A stretch of 64,000 bases of DNA from Watersipora subatra. Taxonomy: Eukaryota; Bryozoa; Gymnolaemata; Cheilostomatida; Watersiporidae. The translations under genes and the position numbers were made by a program. This document shows, piece after piece, positions 28,884 to 43,800 of this stretch; within the stretch, counting starts at the first letter, position 1, and every line of letters starts with the position of its first letter. Where the stretch lies: positions 27,210,377-27,274,376 of the forward strand of contig NC_088718.1 in the NCBI RefSeq assembly GCF_963576615.1, read 5' to 3'. Under the pieces are notes generated by a model. That model was not told where the DNA came from, did no database searches, and saw only the letters and a list, made by a program, of their open reading frames with translations.

Positions 28884-31800
28884 CTACAACATGTTAGAAA
28901 AACTGTAATTATCCCCTCCTTCACCAGCGATCTCCTGTTTCCATTACTGGTACTTATCTCCCCCTTTACTCAATGATCTTCTGTTTCCATTACTCTCCTA
29001 TAACTAGTACTTATCTCCCCCTTTACTCATTGATTTTCCGTTTCTTCTACTTTCCTATAACTAGTACTTATCTCCCCTTTACTCATTGATCTTCTGTTTC
29101 CTCTACTCTCCCATAACTAGCACTTATCTCCCCCTTTACTCAATGATCTTCTGTTTCCATTACTCTCCTATAACTAGCACTTATCTCCCCCTTTACTCAT
29201 TGATTTTCCGTTTCTTCTACTTTCCTATAACTAGTACTTATCTCCCCTTTACTCATTGATCTTCTGTTTCCTCTAGTCTACCATAACTGGTACTTATCCC
29301 CCCTTTATCCATTGATCTTCTGTTTCCACTACTTTCCCATAACTAGTACTTATCTCCCTTAATTCATTTCCCGCTATTTATCGCCTCTACTGACAAATCT
29401 GTTTTTTTTCACGTCATAATACTTGTCTCGCTCCATCCTTATTTTTGCGCAATTGCTGACCAATAACACCAAATCATGTACTTCCCTTGCAGTCAGACAT
29501 AACCATGAGTAAAACACATACCTGTATAGAGGGGAAAGAAACTCCAACAGAGAAATTGCATGCCCAGTTGATGGCTGTAGCGATGCTGATTGCCCATTTC
29601 CGTGATGACATATCGAAGAGTTCTGGGGTATACATCCAGGGTATGTTAGCTGAAACAAGCCCACAAAGGAACTTCAACAATGATATGGTCTCATTGAAGC
29701 CACCACTACAGGCCTTGCTGAAATATACTCCTACTGGCTGAATGCCCAGCATTGCAAAATAAAAAAAAAAAATTTACCATTCTAACGTTTAAATGAAGAT
29801 CTTTGTTTATATTGTGTGTGTGTACAGCTTCAAATATTTGAAAACTCGAGGCATAGCTAAAACAGATTGTTAAAACATTTCTTCTTATGCTACACATTCG
29901 CTCTATATTTAAAACAGCTTACAAACAGTGTCAGGTAATGTAGTTACCATTGGCCACATTTTTTTACCCAATGAATTTGAGTAACTTAAAGTTGTAACTT
30001 AAGCTAGTCTAAATCTTTACTATAATAAGAGCCATGTCTGTCCTTCTGTTTGGGCGTTAAGAAAAAAGATTACAACTTACAAGAATCAGACCAGCACACT
30101 CTGCGGATGCAGAGATGCGAAGCAAAGTGCACTACCACTAAGCTACGCAGCTCGCTTGCCACCACTTGGAGTAATAACACTTATAATCGTTATATGTGAT
30201 AATTTCTCAAGCAATCATGATCTTCAAGTTTGCTCGAATTATTTAAGTGTGCTAATTATTCCATGGTATCGAAAGTAGGCCATGTGGTGTCATGGATAGC
30301 TCGCCTGTCTACAGAACTGTTGTTTCTGAGTTAAATGCCAGTGTGAAGCAGTTTTATATAACGCTATAACTGGACATATTGATGACAGACCATCAAACGA
30401 CAAACAAACAACGAGATTTATATCTACCGATATGTAGCATTCTACACTAGAATATACTTTGCAGAAGCCACATTTCATAAAGCAATGGGCAAGCTTGTAG
30501 GAGAGGATAATCAGACAGGCAGTTGCTTTCAGTTTTAAAAATAGCGACATTTACCACTCTTTTGGTAATAGCAATTTAGTGCTGTGGAAAAGCTTCACAA
30601 AGTGAGACAAATATTAATTCTAAACTCAAATACTGTACACAAGAACAAAACTAGATTGAGCTGCTGGTAAGGTGCTGTTCTAAGACCTGATATGTATTTT
30701 TAGAATCATCTAAATCATGAACAACAGTTGACAAGGAAAGATAACTCCCAAAGACTAAAAAACACAAGTTGCTATGGTCACCATAAAACAATTTTTCCCA
30801 GCTTTCCTGTACCACCAATGAAATCCTAAAGCGAGCCCGATTGGTTGCATACAATGAAGTACATATGTTGCACACATAAAAGAATGAGTTGGTAAGTCTC
30901 ACCTGGCCCAACAAAGAAGCATATCATGAAAGCAGAGACAAATACTATGCAGAAATTGCTCATCCAGACCATATGGTATGTGTCCTGCAAATGAAACAAC
31001 TATTGGTATCATTGACTTAATTAAAGGAGTTTTACGGCTATTTTATTAACAACTTTCATGCGCTGCAAAAACCGACAAGCAACTGCAAAAGAACAGTTTT
31101 TATGTGCATGCTTCAGCATCTTTTAAAATCAATAATCGAAAGACCTACTAGGAAGGCATCAAAGCCTCTGCATCCATATTATATACCCAGGGATAGAATC
31201 CTATACTGAGTGGTTGCATATGACAAACATTACAGAGCTAAAGACCTATCAAAAGTTGATGTGTGTAAAATATGTGCTCAAAGTTAACCACACCCCCCAA
31301 CATTGTTCAAGCTGTCATATTCCTACTCGCCAATTTTCCAGGCATCACTGTAAAAGATTGAATGATACATTTGATACGCGCTGCCACACTGCTCTGATGA
31401 CCAAATCACTATCCTTCATTTTTTCGTGACGTAATTTTATCATTGTCGGCCGTCTTTAAAGACAATTTTATCGTTAAAAACACGAAGCTTTTGCAATAAA
31501 TGTTTGAAAACGATACTTTTGTTTGCAATTTTTTATTGAAGTATCAAAACAACACCAAAAAGTACTATTAAATAAAAGAAAAAACGATCATTTTCTACAA
31601 ATATGACGGCTTTTTCGTGAACGAGCGCATGTGCAAACGACTCGATGACAGTAAAAAAACGATGGATTGTATTCTTTCCTTCATTGACAGTAATCACCTT
31701 TACCATAATTTCTATTACCTCATTGGCTTCGTGCTCTGCTCGTAAATAAAGTTCTTATTTATTCATTCATGCATCTTTGAAAGCAACAAAAAAAGCTGAG

Positions 31801-34800
31801 CCATTTTACTGTCATAAATACCAATTGGTGCCACATGCGCTTGCTTGAGACATCTGACCAAATATTTGCTAGCAGCGAGTTTACAAAGTTCAACTATGAC
31901 TACACTGACAGAATTTGATCAATGAAATAAAAATGGCCAAACAGCCTTGCAACTTCATGAGTGGCAGCCAGGAGGATTTTAAGACGAAACATTTTCATCA
32001 AGTTATTCCTAATAACACGGAATGCAGAACATCGGAAATAATCGTATCTTCATTGAAATTTGAGTTCAGAAAGCGACTGAGACGTTTATTTAAAAGTGTG
32101 AATAAGTTGATTTTACTATTTCTTCATTTGCAATTTTTTTTAATCAGATTTTTAAGAGTGGAATAGTTTGAGCATAAAACATCACATGCTTTCTTTCAAA
32201 ATGAATACCTGGTGAAAACTTCTGGTGTTTCAACATTCTCAACTGCATTCCAATTGTTAGAAATTTGGATGTTTACTCCGGATAAAAAACTTCTTTAGGT
32301 GAATGAAATAATTTTCTAAGAATACGGACATCCTGCTACATGCATTTCTGTGATAGAAAGATAAAACAGGGAAATTTCCTTCACAGAAAGGCAACAACAT
32401 TGATTTAAAACTTTTCCAATAGTACTATGTAGATCTATTTATGTTAGCCACTGGAACTAGGCCTACATGTACATGAACGATGCTTTATAAAGTCCAAATG
32501 TTTTTTATGAATGTAAAACAACCTAAACTGAAATGGAAAAACAGAAACTGAGCTTTAAAAAAATAATGCTGTAAAACTTGGAGCGTCATCTATTATTAGC
32601 AGCAGTTTATAGTCATAATACAGTCATATTCGTTTGCAACCGGCTCTAACTAAAACAGTGAAGAGGGAGGAGACAATACCTGAAGAACAAAAAACACTGT
32701 GAGAAAACCGAGTGAGATGAAACTGCCACAAAGGCCATAGAGATGCAGGGTTCTCCTGCCAAGCCGCTCGACGAGAGCGAGGCTGACCAGAGTCATGACG
32801 ATGTTGATGGCTCCGAGAGAGATGGTTGAGTATTGTGCAGATTGTTCAGACAGTCCTGCGTCCACAAAGATTATTGTTGAGTAGAAGAGAACCTGGTGAA
32901 GAATAAGAATGCTGCGTGGGTCTAAATAGGCAAAGAGAGACACTAGTGATTGACAGCATCCAAATGTTATTGAGCAGCTGGTATACAATGGCTAATATTT
33001 CTGTGAGCAATACAGACCTACCAAAGAAAAGGGCATATTGTAATATAGCCTATGTGTAAGAAATACCTCAAATATTGAGTAGGATGTCGGCTTAGCTTAG
33101 TGTGAGCAGAGGCTGCACATGTTTTTGAGAGTCAGTGTTACGTAAACAATGGCTCTGTGATGTTGTCTGTACATGTCTGAGTCCAGTGGTAAAGTAACCT
33201 CAACGACTGTAGACATACCCAGTTAAAGAGAACAATTCAATTTTGGATGTCATTCCTGTCATCACTAGTGACCTTTTTTGGGAATCGAACCTCGACCAGT
33301 TGTTTGCAAGTCAGAAGCTTTCCACCATTAGGCCATGGCTGCTCTCACATGGCCTGTAGAGCTCGGGCTATCGTTACATTACATAAACACAATAATTGTA
33401 TCACTTGCTTATAGCCAATAAACATATTCAATTTGATGTAACAACTCTGAATACATTTTATGGTCAGTGCCTCCTTTGCATAAAATTGTTTGAACGAGAA
33501 GATTACTCCAAACCAAAATTCAAGTACAGTGAAACTCGGATAACTCAAACTTCAAGGGACCGAGCAAAAGTATTCGAATTATCAGAGCGTTCAAGTTATC
33601 AGAGCACTATCACAAGTCCATGTATTTACTTATTTATTAGTAGATGCATGTACATATACAAACTATAGTATAAATCAAAAGCACAAATGGCTTGTTTCAA
33701 ATTAAATGCTTCTAATGTAAAGTTTAAAACGTTTTTATCAAAAAGTATAGAGATTTTTCTATCACTTGAGATTGGTTCGTTGTTTGAGGTGATGTTATTG
33801 CCAGGACGTTTTTTAGATTGACATTGGCAAAACTTGATCGTTGTTGAAATGCTCAAAAGAAAAGACATCTTTTTCTTTTGAGCGTTTTACCCAGATCAAT
33901 TTTGCCGATTTTTCTTGAAGTTTATGCAAAGATTACCTTACTTTACCTGGGATTCGTTAAGAGCAACACTCCGAGGCAGTTCAATTAAAAGTTTTACGAG
34001 GTTTTACGGTACATTGTATATCACTCACGCTTTTTGAATGGATACTTATTGAATGTACACACGTATTCTGTGTTTAGGTCAAACGATGAATAGTTTTTTT
34101 TAGCTAAGACAACGTATACGTTTAATTACAACAATTTTTAAGACGTTTTAAACATTCAACATTCCGACGTTGATTCACCACGGAATCAACGTCGGAAAAC
34201 TATTCATCACGGGCTAGCCGGGTCACGCACTCAAGGATTTTCGCCACGCAAATACAAAACAAAAACAACATGCTGTTTTTGTTTTGTATTAGCCTGTCTT
34301 GACAAACTGTTGTTTTTGCGGAGTTGTTCCCCCGTCCGCGGGCGAGCAACACAACAGCTTGTCACAAGACGTACTGCACCTGATGCATCAGGTGCACTTA
34401 TAGGGAGTTGTTCTCGTCCGTCTATGCGGCTTGGTTGCGATGTTATGTCGGTCGCTCCATTGGTAATCATAACGAATTTTGCGCAAAAATTTATGTAGAA
34501 AAAATAAGATTATAACGTTTAACCAGCGACCAGTCTCTGCGGTAAACTTTAGTAGAACTTGAGAACTTAGACAACAACAACAGCGACTAAACATGTCGTT
34601 ATTTGTGCGCTCAGTCAGTTTTAATTCTATTTTTGTATCAGTCAGTTTTATTTGTTCTTATAGATTTTATTTTCAATTTATTTTATTCTTAAATTCTACT
34701 AACGTTTACAACAGAGACTGGTATTTGGTTAAACGTTGTAATCTTATTTTTTTCTGCATAAACTTTTACGCGAAATCCGTTATGATTACCAATGGAGCGA

Positions 34801-37800
34801 CCGACATAACATCACAACCAAGCCGCATGGACGGAAGAGAACAACTCCTTATAAGTGCACCTGATGCATCGGGTGCAGTACGTCTTGTGACAAGCTGTTG
34901 TGTTACTCGCCCGCGGACGGGGGAACAACTCCGCACAAACAACAGTTTGCCAAGACAGGCTAGTTTTGTATGTGTGTGGCGAAAATCCTTGCGCGTGTGA
35001 CCCAGCTAGCCCGTGCTATTCATCGTATAGCAGTATAAATCAAATTTCACCAAACCTTTAGAAAAGTCGTTGACAAAAATATTTTGCCGATGGAGGTAAT
35101 AATGACGCTTATGAATTACGAAAAGTTGAGGTTTACCTCTATGGCTTGGAATAAAGTGATTTTCTAAAGCGATAGCAACCATTTTGGTAGCCGTTTGGCA
35201 AAAAACAGTTCGAATTAACAGTGTTGAGTTCGAGTTATATAGAGCCATTTATCATTGCGTGGGAACGGACCAAGCAAATCCATTCGAGTTAACCATGTGT
35301 TCGCTATATCCGAGGGCGAGTTATCCATGTTTCACTGTACATGTATTACTAACATAGAGCAGTTAATAAGCTGGCTTCTGGACCTCTACCATGATTGGAT
35401 ACTGATATCAATGACCCTTGGCTGACCCCTGGACCCTTGCTAACATTGTATACTATTTTCAATGGCCCCTCTGACTAGCCCCCAGACATCTACCATGACT
35501 GAAAATAATTTCTAACAGCCTCCTGATATTTTCTCAGGCGATTCACAAACCTTTCAAAATTATATGCAGGAAAGTACTTCATATGTAAAAACAAATATCT
35601 GCTGAAATAAATGTGTATTGAAAAACTTCTATTTTGTAGATAGAAATTTGACTGAATATGATCTGAGATATCCCACATACATAAGCGATTACTGCGATTT
35701 CATAGAAAGCTGTTTAGATTTTACATAAGTGATTGTCAAACATTAAAGGGTTTTTATGCACCAAAGCGATGCGTCGATATGTTAAATAATGTTATTGTCA
35801 ATACTGCATGTCAAAACGAACAAGTTGGACCAAGTGCAGAAACCGTACACGTATTATGTGCTGAAAGCGTTTATTCCAAACTAATAACATCTATATTTCA
35901 TTGGTTTACGATGTAAGACGAATTTATGAAAACTTTTTCTTTTGAACTAACAGAGACAAGAATGTAAACTAGAACTGCTAATTGTGCCCATATTCTGTGA
36001 TAGATATTGTCGATATTTTATCCCATGTCAAACATAGGTAATCGGAAAGCACGATATATTAGTTGATATGATTGTAAAGAACAAGCATTCAGACGTTTAC
36101 TCTATAGAAATTTGTTACACTTTAACTGATTTTTGACTCTATGAGAAGAATATTATCCAAAATCGAACAATCGACAAGAAAACAGGCATCATAACAAACT
36201 GGTAAAATTATCTAGCCTAAAAAAACCTAAATTACATAAGAAAAAACATACATCTCAAAATTTAGGACACTCGATTGCTAATGTTTTATGGCTGTTTCAC
36301 AAAGAGTGCTACTGTCTTAGATTCAATGACCCCCGAGGGTAGCAAAATCTTTAGCAATTATTTTTAGCCGATAGCGGTAGAATATGTCATCAATTTTAAA
36401 TGAAAACAAAGGATTAGAATTTTATTCAACAAAAATTCAACTTTGCAAATTGATTAAAGTAGCTAATTTTATTGATAAAAATGGGTTGACTTAAATAAGA
36501 TTGGTCACACAAATCTAGAAGTTTGAGTCCTGTTTGGCATCGAAAGGCTTGATAATACTAATAATCCTGTGACATGAGCGTTTAGTATACCACATCTTGA
36601 TGGAAAGAGCTAGAATAACGGATGAGAAGGAAGCAGCAATGGCAGGGACTGCTGGCTACGCTTCTTTCCACAAAAGCTTGGTGTTCATCCAGATAAAATT
36701 ACATGAACCTACCAAACCTTTATGGATAACTAAAAACACGCCATAGACTTCAACGCAAAACACCAAAAACTCAAAACAGTGTACAAAGCTGCAAGCTTAC
36801 CGCATTGACTCCGCAAAGCTGTTGCGATGCATGCATGACAGTGGCTACTGCTAGAGGGCGCCACCTGTACGTTCTAAACATGTCTGTGAAGCTCACCTAC
36901 AATAAGGCAAGGTAAAGCTACTAAACAGAGGCAGAAGTGGGACTGTTGCAATCTCCGGAACTAGCGGAGAGAGTGGCTGCCATTACCTGACTCAAGGGGA
37001 ATATTACGTATCAGCAAACCAATTTTTTAAAATTGCAATTAGTATATTTCAAGACAAGCAAGCTAAGCAAAGCAACCTCGCTTACACCTCACTGGCATGT
37101 CTTACTGCTCATCCTATGATGCTATGTATCAGAGGTCAGAGTTCAAGTTAAATCTACATCATGTTAAGCTTTGCTTTTACTATATTTCATAAACTAAGCA
37201 GACTTGGTGATGGCTAAAAAATACTTGTACGGTTTTTAATAACAATTGCCTATAAACCTAGCATAATACAGGTCTAAAATAGCAGGTACTAGAATGAGTC
37301 ATACAAGTCTAAAATAGCAGGTACTAGAATGAGATAAAACAAGTCTAAAATAGCAGGTACTAGAATGAGACATACAAGTCTAAAATAGCAAGTACTAGAA
37401 TGAGATAAAACAAGTCTAAAATAGCAGGCACTAGAATGAGTCATACAAGTCTAAAATAGCAGGTACTAGAATGAGATAAAACAAGTCTAAAATAGCAGGC
37501 ACTAGAATGAGATAAAACAAGTCTAAAATAGCAGGTACTAGAATGAGATAAAACAAGTCTAAAAAAGCAGGTACTAGAATGAGACATACAAGTCTAACAT
37601 AGTGGGTACCAGAATGAGTCATACAAGTCTAAAATAGAAGGTACTAGATTGAGATAAAACAAGTCTAAAATAGCGGGTACTAGAATGAGACATACAAGTC
37701 TAAAATAGCAGGTACTAGAATGAGATAAAACAAGTCTAAAATAGCAGGTACTAGAATGAGATAAAACAAGTCTAAAATAGCAGGTACTAGAATGAGATAA

Positions 37801-40800
37801 AACAAGTCTAAAATAGCGGGTACTAGAATGAGATAAAACAAGTCTAAAATAGCAGGTACTAGAATGAGATAAAACAAGTCTAAAATAGCGGGTACTAGAA
37901 TGAGACATACAAGTCTAAAATAGCAGGTACTAGAATGAGACATACAAGTCTAAAATAGCAGGTACTAGAATGAGACATACAAGTCTAACATAGTGGGTTC
38001 CAGAATGAGTCATACAAGTCTAAAATAGAAGGTACTAGAATGAGATAAAACAAGTCTAAAATAGCGGGTACTAGAATGAGACATACAAGTCTAAAATAGC
38101 AGGTACTAGAATGAGATAAAACAAGTCTAAAATAGCAGGTACTAGAATGAGACATACAAGTCTAACATAGTGGGTTCCAGAATGAGTCATACAAGTCTAA
38201 AATAGAAGGTACTAGAATGAGATAAAACAAGTCTAAAATAGCAAGTACTAGAATGAGATAAAACAAGTCTAAAATAGCAGGTACTAGAATGAGATAAAAC
38301 AAGTCTAAAATAGCAGGTACTAGAATGAGACATACAAGTCTGAAGTAACGGGTACCAGAATGAGACATACAAGTCTAAAATAGCAGGTACTAGAATGAGA
38401 CATACAAGTCTAAAATAGCAGGTACTAAAATGAGTCAAAATGAGTCATACAAATCTAAAATAGCAAGTACTAGAATGAGTCATACAAGTTTAAAATAGCA
38501 GGTACTAGAATGAGATAAAACAAGTCTAAAATAGCAGGTACTAGAATGAGATAAAACAAGTCTAAAATTGCAGGTACTAGAATGAGTCATACAAGTTTAA
38601 AATAGCAGGTACTAGAATGAGATAAAACAAGTCTAAAATAGCAGGTACTAGAATGAGATAAAACAAGTCTAAAATTGCAGGTACTAGAATGAGACATACA
38701 AGTGTAAAATAGCAGGTACTAGAAAGAGACATACAGGTCTAAAATAGCAGGTACTAGAATGAGATAAAACAAGTCTAAAATAGCAGGTACTAGAATGAGA
38801 CATACAAGTCTAAAATAGCAGGTACTAGAATGAGACATACAAGTTTAAAATAGCAGGTACTAGAATGAGATAAAACAAGTCTAAAATAGCAGGTACTAGA
38901 ATGAGATAAAACAAGTCTGAAGTAACGGGTACCAGAATTAGATAATAAAGTGTTGACCTTCCCTACTCCACAAGAGAGCAATGGTTGAGCTGGCTACGCA
39001 AGAGTGATGGTGAGGTGAAAGGGTGTGAAGAGACCCAGGACTGAACCAAAATAACAGAATGTTGAGTGAATAATTGAGAACTACACCAATGAGAATGATG
39101 AGCCCACTAGTCTTAACTCACATCTGTAACGTGTAGTCAATCAATGAGATGGTAGCAGCCCATGTAAAGCTGTGATACCGCATTATCTATTGACGTTTTC
39201 GAACAAAATCTCTAAGTACGACAATTCTTTACCTTGTCCGTCATTTCAAAATTTGACATCTGAAGTTGTTCACTTATTCGATGACTTGGTATGTCAGATG
39301 TCTTTGACATGAGGGTACTCAACAGTTTACATTATAGCAAGCATTACTTGAAAATGAGGAGACAACTTCATATTTCAATCAACAAAATGTACTCCTTTAC
39401 TTTGCATTTATATGACGAGGAAGATTTTACAAAGTTAAAGAACCACATTGAGAACTAAATTCCTCTGTGCGGTAAATGGCCAAGTTATAGATGTGAACAA
39501 CAACTGTCAAATTTTATGTTTTAGTTGAGACACGGCACCTTTGATATCCATGAATACTTTCTACCAACTAACAAGCTACAACGATCTAACTACTTCTAAA
39601 GCTAACAGTTGATAACGCTAGATGACACTCAAAGCTTGATCACGATCATACAAAGTTCTCACGGATAATTTTTACCTTAATGAATAAACCTTATTCGTTT
39701 ATTGGCTGATGGCAACGACGACTGCGATACCAATACTAGTAAGCTGATAGAAGATGGCTCAATACTAAGCCTGGTAGACTCTACACTAACAATAAATTAA
39801 CAATTAAGGTAAAACACTACTACTGAACTATAGCAAACCAACAACCATAAACATGCTAGCAAAAGATGGATGGGATATGAATTGCAGTTGATCCGTTAGA
39901 AATGGCATTGCAGCCAACAGTCTAGCTCTGACAATCTGGAAAGATCCAAACTATCAAGGATCAGCAAGAATCAGAAATAATGCTGCAGAGAATAAAAAAG
40001 GATTTTTAAATAGCAGACTGGATAATTTAGTAGAATTAAACGAAGAGACAGCTAGCCAATGTAAAATATTTCAACATAGACTTTTTTATTAGGTGTTGGA
40101 GATGCCTTGAACCATACCCTGAACTGTCTTTATAAACTGTTGGTGAGAAGATAACTCTGAAAAACATTAAAATAACATAAAATTGATTTAACAAAAATGC
40201 TACCTTATGCCCCATGATAATAAGAGAAATGTTATGCCCCATGATAATAAGAGAGCGTGAAGGATGAAGGAAGGAAGCAGTGAAATAACGGAGGAGATAA
40301 GAAGAAACGCCGCCATTGAAATGACGGAGGGCAGAGAGGGTTAAAAGGAGGCAGGGTCATGAGAAGGGAACATCAAGAGAACACTTAGCACTTGAAAGTC
40401 TAATAACACACTTGTGGCTCTGAAGCTGCAGAAAGTTCAAGACGGTGATAGTCTTCGAGTTCCCCATCTACTGATGTCATAACAGACATATTCCTAAGTT
40501 TCTCCAGTGCTGTAATTACAGCAGGACAATGCTAGCAATATATCTACTGATGAAATGGCCATCCAAAGAGATGGAGTTAAAGAGAAAACTAATAGAAGAA
40601 AAGAAGAAATATCAGGTGTAAATCTATATCCTTACCTGCTCGGGCACCTTCTCTATCCTTTGCTTTTAGATAGAGCCAGGTAGGACTCTCTGGGCAGACT
40701 GCCAACATAGCCCAGTGCAAGACAGCAGGAATTATGGGTAACGCTAAAAAAGAATTTGTTAACACTTTCAAGACTGACATCGAATTATTTCGATTGGAGT

Positions 40801-43800
40801 TGCCCTCTCCAAGTGGCTGACATCGAAATAATTCGATCGCGGTTATGCTAGTTCATGGTACTAGTTCTTGACCTTGGATCGGCTAATGTTGCCGATATTC
40901 TGATAGCCGTGAGTTTTAGCTTTGTGTACAAAAAAATTTTGCCATTAGCTTAAATAAAACTGGAAATATTAGCAAAAACTGTTGTATAATCGAGCTGGTG
41001 GGCCGCGGGCTACGCTAATGCCCGAGGTCATGGTAGTTACAGGTAGTTACGAGAGGTCACGGGAAGTACGAGGGGTTACGGGAAGTATGAGAGGTTACAG
41101 GAGTATAAAGGCGTGGGGAGATTGGGAGAGCCTTCTTCTTTACATCAACCGCATGTGAGTACACACGTTTATATAACATGGCGCAGTTGACGAAGCTCTG
41201 ATTTTTTTTTCTTGTTTTGTTATCATTAGCGATAAATTTTCTGGTTGCGGGTAAGTTAAAACGGTTGAGTAGACCCTTTCACGGGCGTGCAGGTGAGGTA
41301 ACGTGGGGTAGGGTAGTGTTGTGAGGTGTAGTAGCGGTATTGGTGAGGTGTAATTATTTATTACATATTCCGAGGTGGGAGTTACACTAATTATACGAGT
41401 GGGGTAGAGTGTATTTGTGGTGAGGGAGATATTGTATCGGGTAGAGATGGAGAGTGGTCTTACGAAGCTGGTGTTTGGAGAGCACGGTGATGGGTCGTGG
41501 GAGAGATTCATAGAGGAGATGAATTTATGTATTGAGTGTGCTGTTGAGAGAAGAGGTTACGAAGGTGAAGGCGGCGATAGACGCCCTATTATGAGAGGTA
41601 GAGCTAGGTTAGTGCCACTATTGAGAGCTATTGGGCACAGTGGTAGAGAAGTATTGAGGGGTGCAGGGTTTGACGTAGATGGCATAAATTCTACTTATGA
41701 AGGGGCAGTGGAGGTTTTACAGGGTTATTATGGTAGACAGGAGAGTATGTTCGTAAAGGGGCATAAGTTCCTTACGGCTAGGCAGACACTTGGGGAAAGT
41801 GATAGAGAGTTTTTACAACGGGTAGAGAGTCTGAGCAGATATGCAGAGGTGACTAACGATAATGATAGGGTAAGGTTTGCCCTTATTGTGGCGGTTAACG
41901 GGTTGAGAGATAGAGAAGTAAGCAGAGAGTTAATGAAGAATGCCAATCTTACTTGGGCGTTATTGCAGGAGGCATTGAGGGCTCGTGAAATGGCCAACAG
42001 CTCTGATAAATTTTTGAGAGGTGAGGGTAGAAGTACCGATTTAAAGAGTGAGGTTAAGAGAGAAGTAGCAAAGGTATCAGAGTTTGATAGCCGAGTGCAG
42101 CACAGGAGTAATGATAGAGATAGAAGTTATGATTCAGCAGGTAGATCTTCCCCTAGGGGAGCTCCTAGGGGTAGCCCTAGGAGTAGTAGAGAGTATTATG
42201 GTAGTGAAGAGCAAGGTACTAGTAGATATGGGACAAGAGGCAGGGAGTATCACAAGGACAGTGACAGTAGAAAGTATAGAGATAATAGGGAGAGGCATGT
42301 CTCTAGATATGGAGCAGGCAGTAGAGAAGGCAGTGGAGGTAGAGTATGCTACAATTGCAAACGTAGTGGGCATGAGATGAGGAGTTGTCCCTCCATTAAA
42401 TGTTTTTGTTGTGGACAGCGAGGACATGTATCCCGTTATTGTAGGGATAGGAGAGAAGTAGGTTATGACGGGCGAGGTAGTAGTAGGAGGTCAGGAGGTA
42501 GTCGAGATAATAGCTACGAGCGGTATGGTAGCAGGGACAGTTGTAGTGGGGAGAGGTACAGGGGCCGAGAAAGCCCCCGCGAAATTAGAGGCCAATTTGG
42601 CAGGTACAGAGACAACAGTATGGATAGGTTTGAGGGGGAGAAATATAAGAAGAGGTACCAAGATAGTAGTAAGGGCAGAAGTGTTAGGTTCTCTGGTTCT
42701 AGGGATAAGTATGAGGATGACAGTTGACTAGGAAGGAGAATTGTAGAGGTTTTGAAGGTCAATGGGAAGAACGTTGAATTTACGTTTGATACTGGGGCAG
42801 AGGTGTCGACTGTAACCGAGGGGACGGCCGAAAGGCTGAACCTACGGCTAGAGGAGCCATCTACTGTTTTGGCGGGAATAGATGGTCGTAAGCTAAGGGT
42901 AGTCGGTAAAGCAGGTGTTCGGTTGGAAAGTAAATATGGATTTATGGAGACAGAGGTATACGTGGTGAAAGGGTTGAGAACAAACTTCTTGGGCATAACT
43001 GAGTTAAGGCAGCTTAAATTATTTGCTGTTGTAAACGCGGTATGCAAAAGTAAGTTTGAGGCTGTTAAGGAGTGTAGAAGTATTAAGCCAGTGAAGCCGT
43101 TTTCGTCAAGAACCATTATTGCTGGGTCAAGTTATGTTTCAGATGATGTCGAGTTGCAAAACCTGACAAATAAGTCTGACAGAGAGAGCGAAGTTGAGAG
43201 AGGTCACACAGGTCAAGATTGGTGGACTTGCAAAACCAAGGAAGTGAAGAGTAGCGAATACGTGGAAATTGGTAGCCAACAGGGGACAGCCCAAGGCACC
43301 AGAGATGTGCAGGTGTCTATGGGGTGTGGTAGAGAACAGAGTCACGATGAGGTAAGGGAAGGTGCTGAGAAAGTAGCTAAACCAGTGTCTGTAATGGAAA
43401 AGGTTTGCTCTTTTTTAGCCGAGATATCCAGCAAGGGAATGTTAGACAGAGAAGGTCATGAGAAAAAGGTAGCGGAGATTGAAAGAGAGGAAAGGGAGGT
43501 GCGGAGGAAGTCGAAAGAGAAATTAGCTAAGCTGAAAGCCAAACGGGAGGCAGCAGTCATGGAGTTGGAAAATGTCAAGGCATTCAGGGTAGTGGTGCAG
43601 GAGTTAGCCGAGGTTCAGAGGAGAGTTGCTAGTAGCAGACCTGCACTGGTTGCAGGTGAGGTCGAGCTAGATAGGTCTGGGCCTATGCCAACTCCCAGCT
43701 CTGTGGTGCCATCTCCTGTGCAGCTGGTTACGGCCCAGGTGGAGACCTCCCACAGGAAGCCTGTCGAGCCTGCCTCTTATTGGGGAGAGCGAGGTAAAGA

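Noticed and set aside
29474..29752. A 92-aa frame as a free-standing gene
   Set aside because: Only its central 43 codons are real, as exon 11 of the SLC2A gene. The rest is intron on both sides.
34231..35000. Matching open frames on both strands with [14 protein letters not shown]
   Set aside because: The same inverted-repeat arm of the foldback element read twice. No transposase or protease motif.
37431..38981. Open frames with [16 protein letters not shown] repeated peptide on the minus strand
   Set aside because: They are read from a 36-bp (multiple of 3) tandem array inside an intron and occur in several interlocking frames.
41728..43116. Long minus-strand and other-frame open frames over the LTR element
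   Set aside because: Shadows of the gag and protease frames, caused by the purine-rich composition. They lack any family motif.
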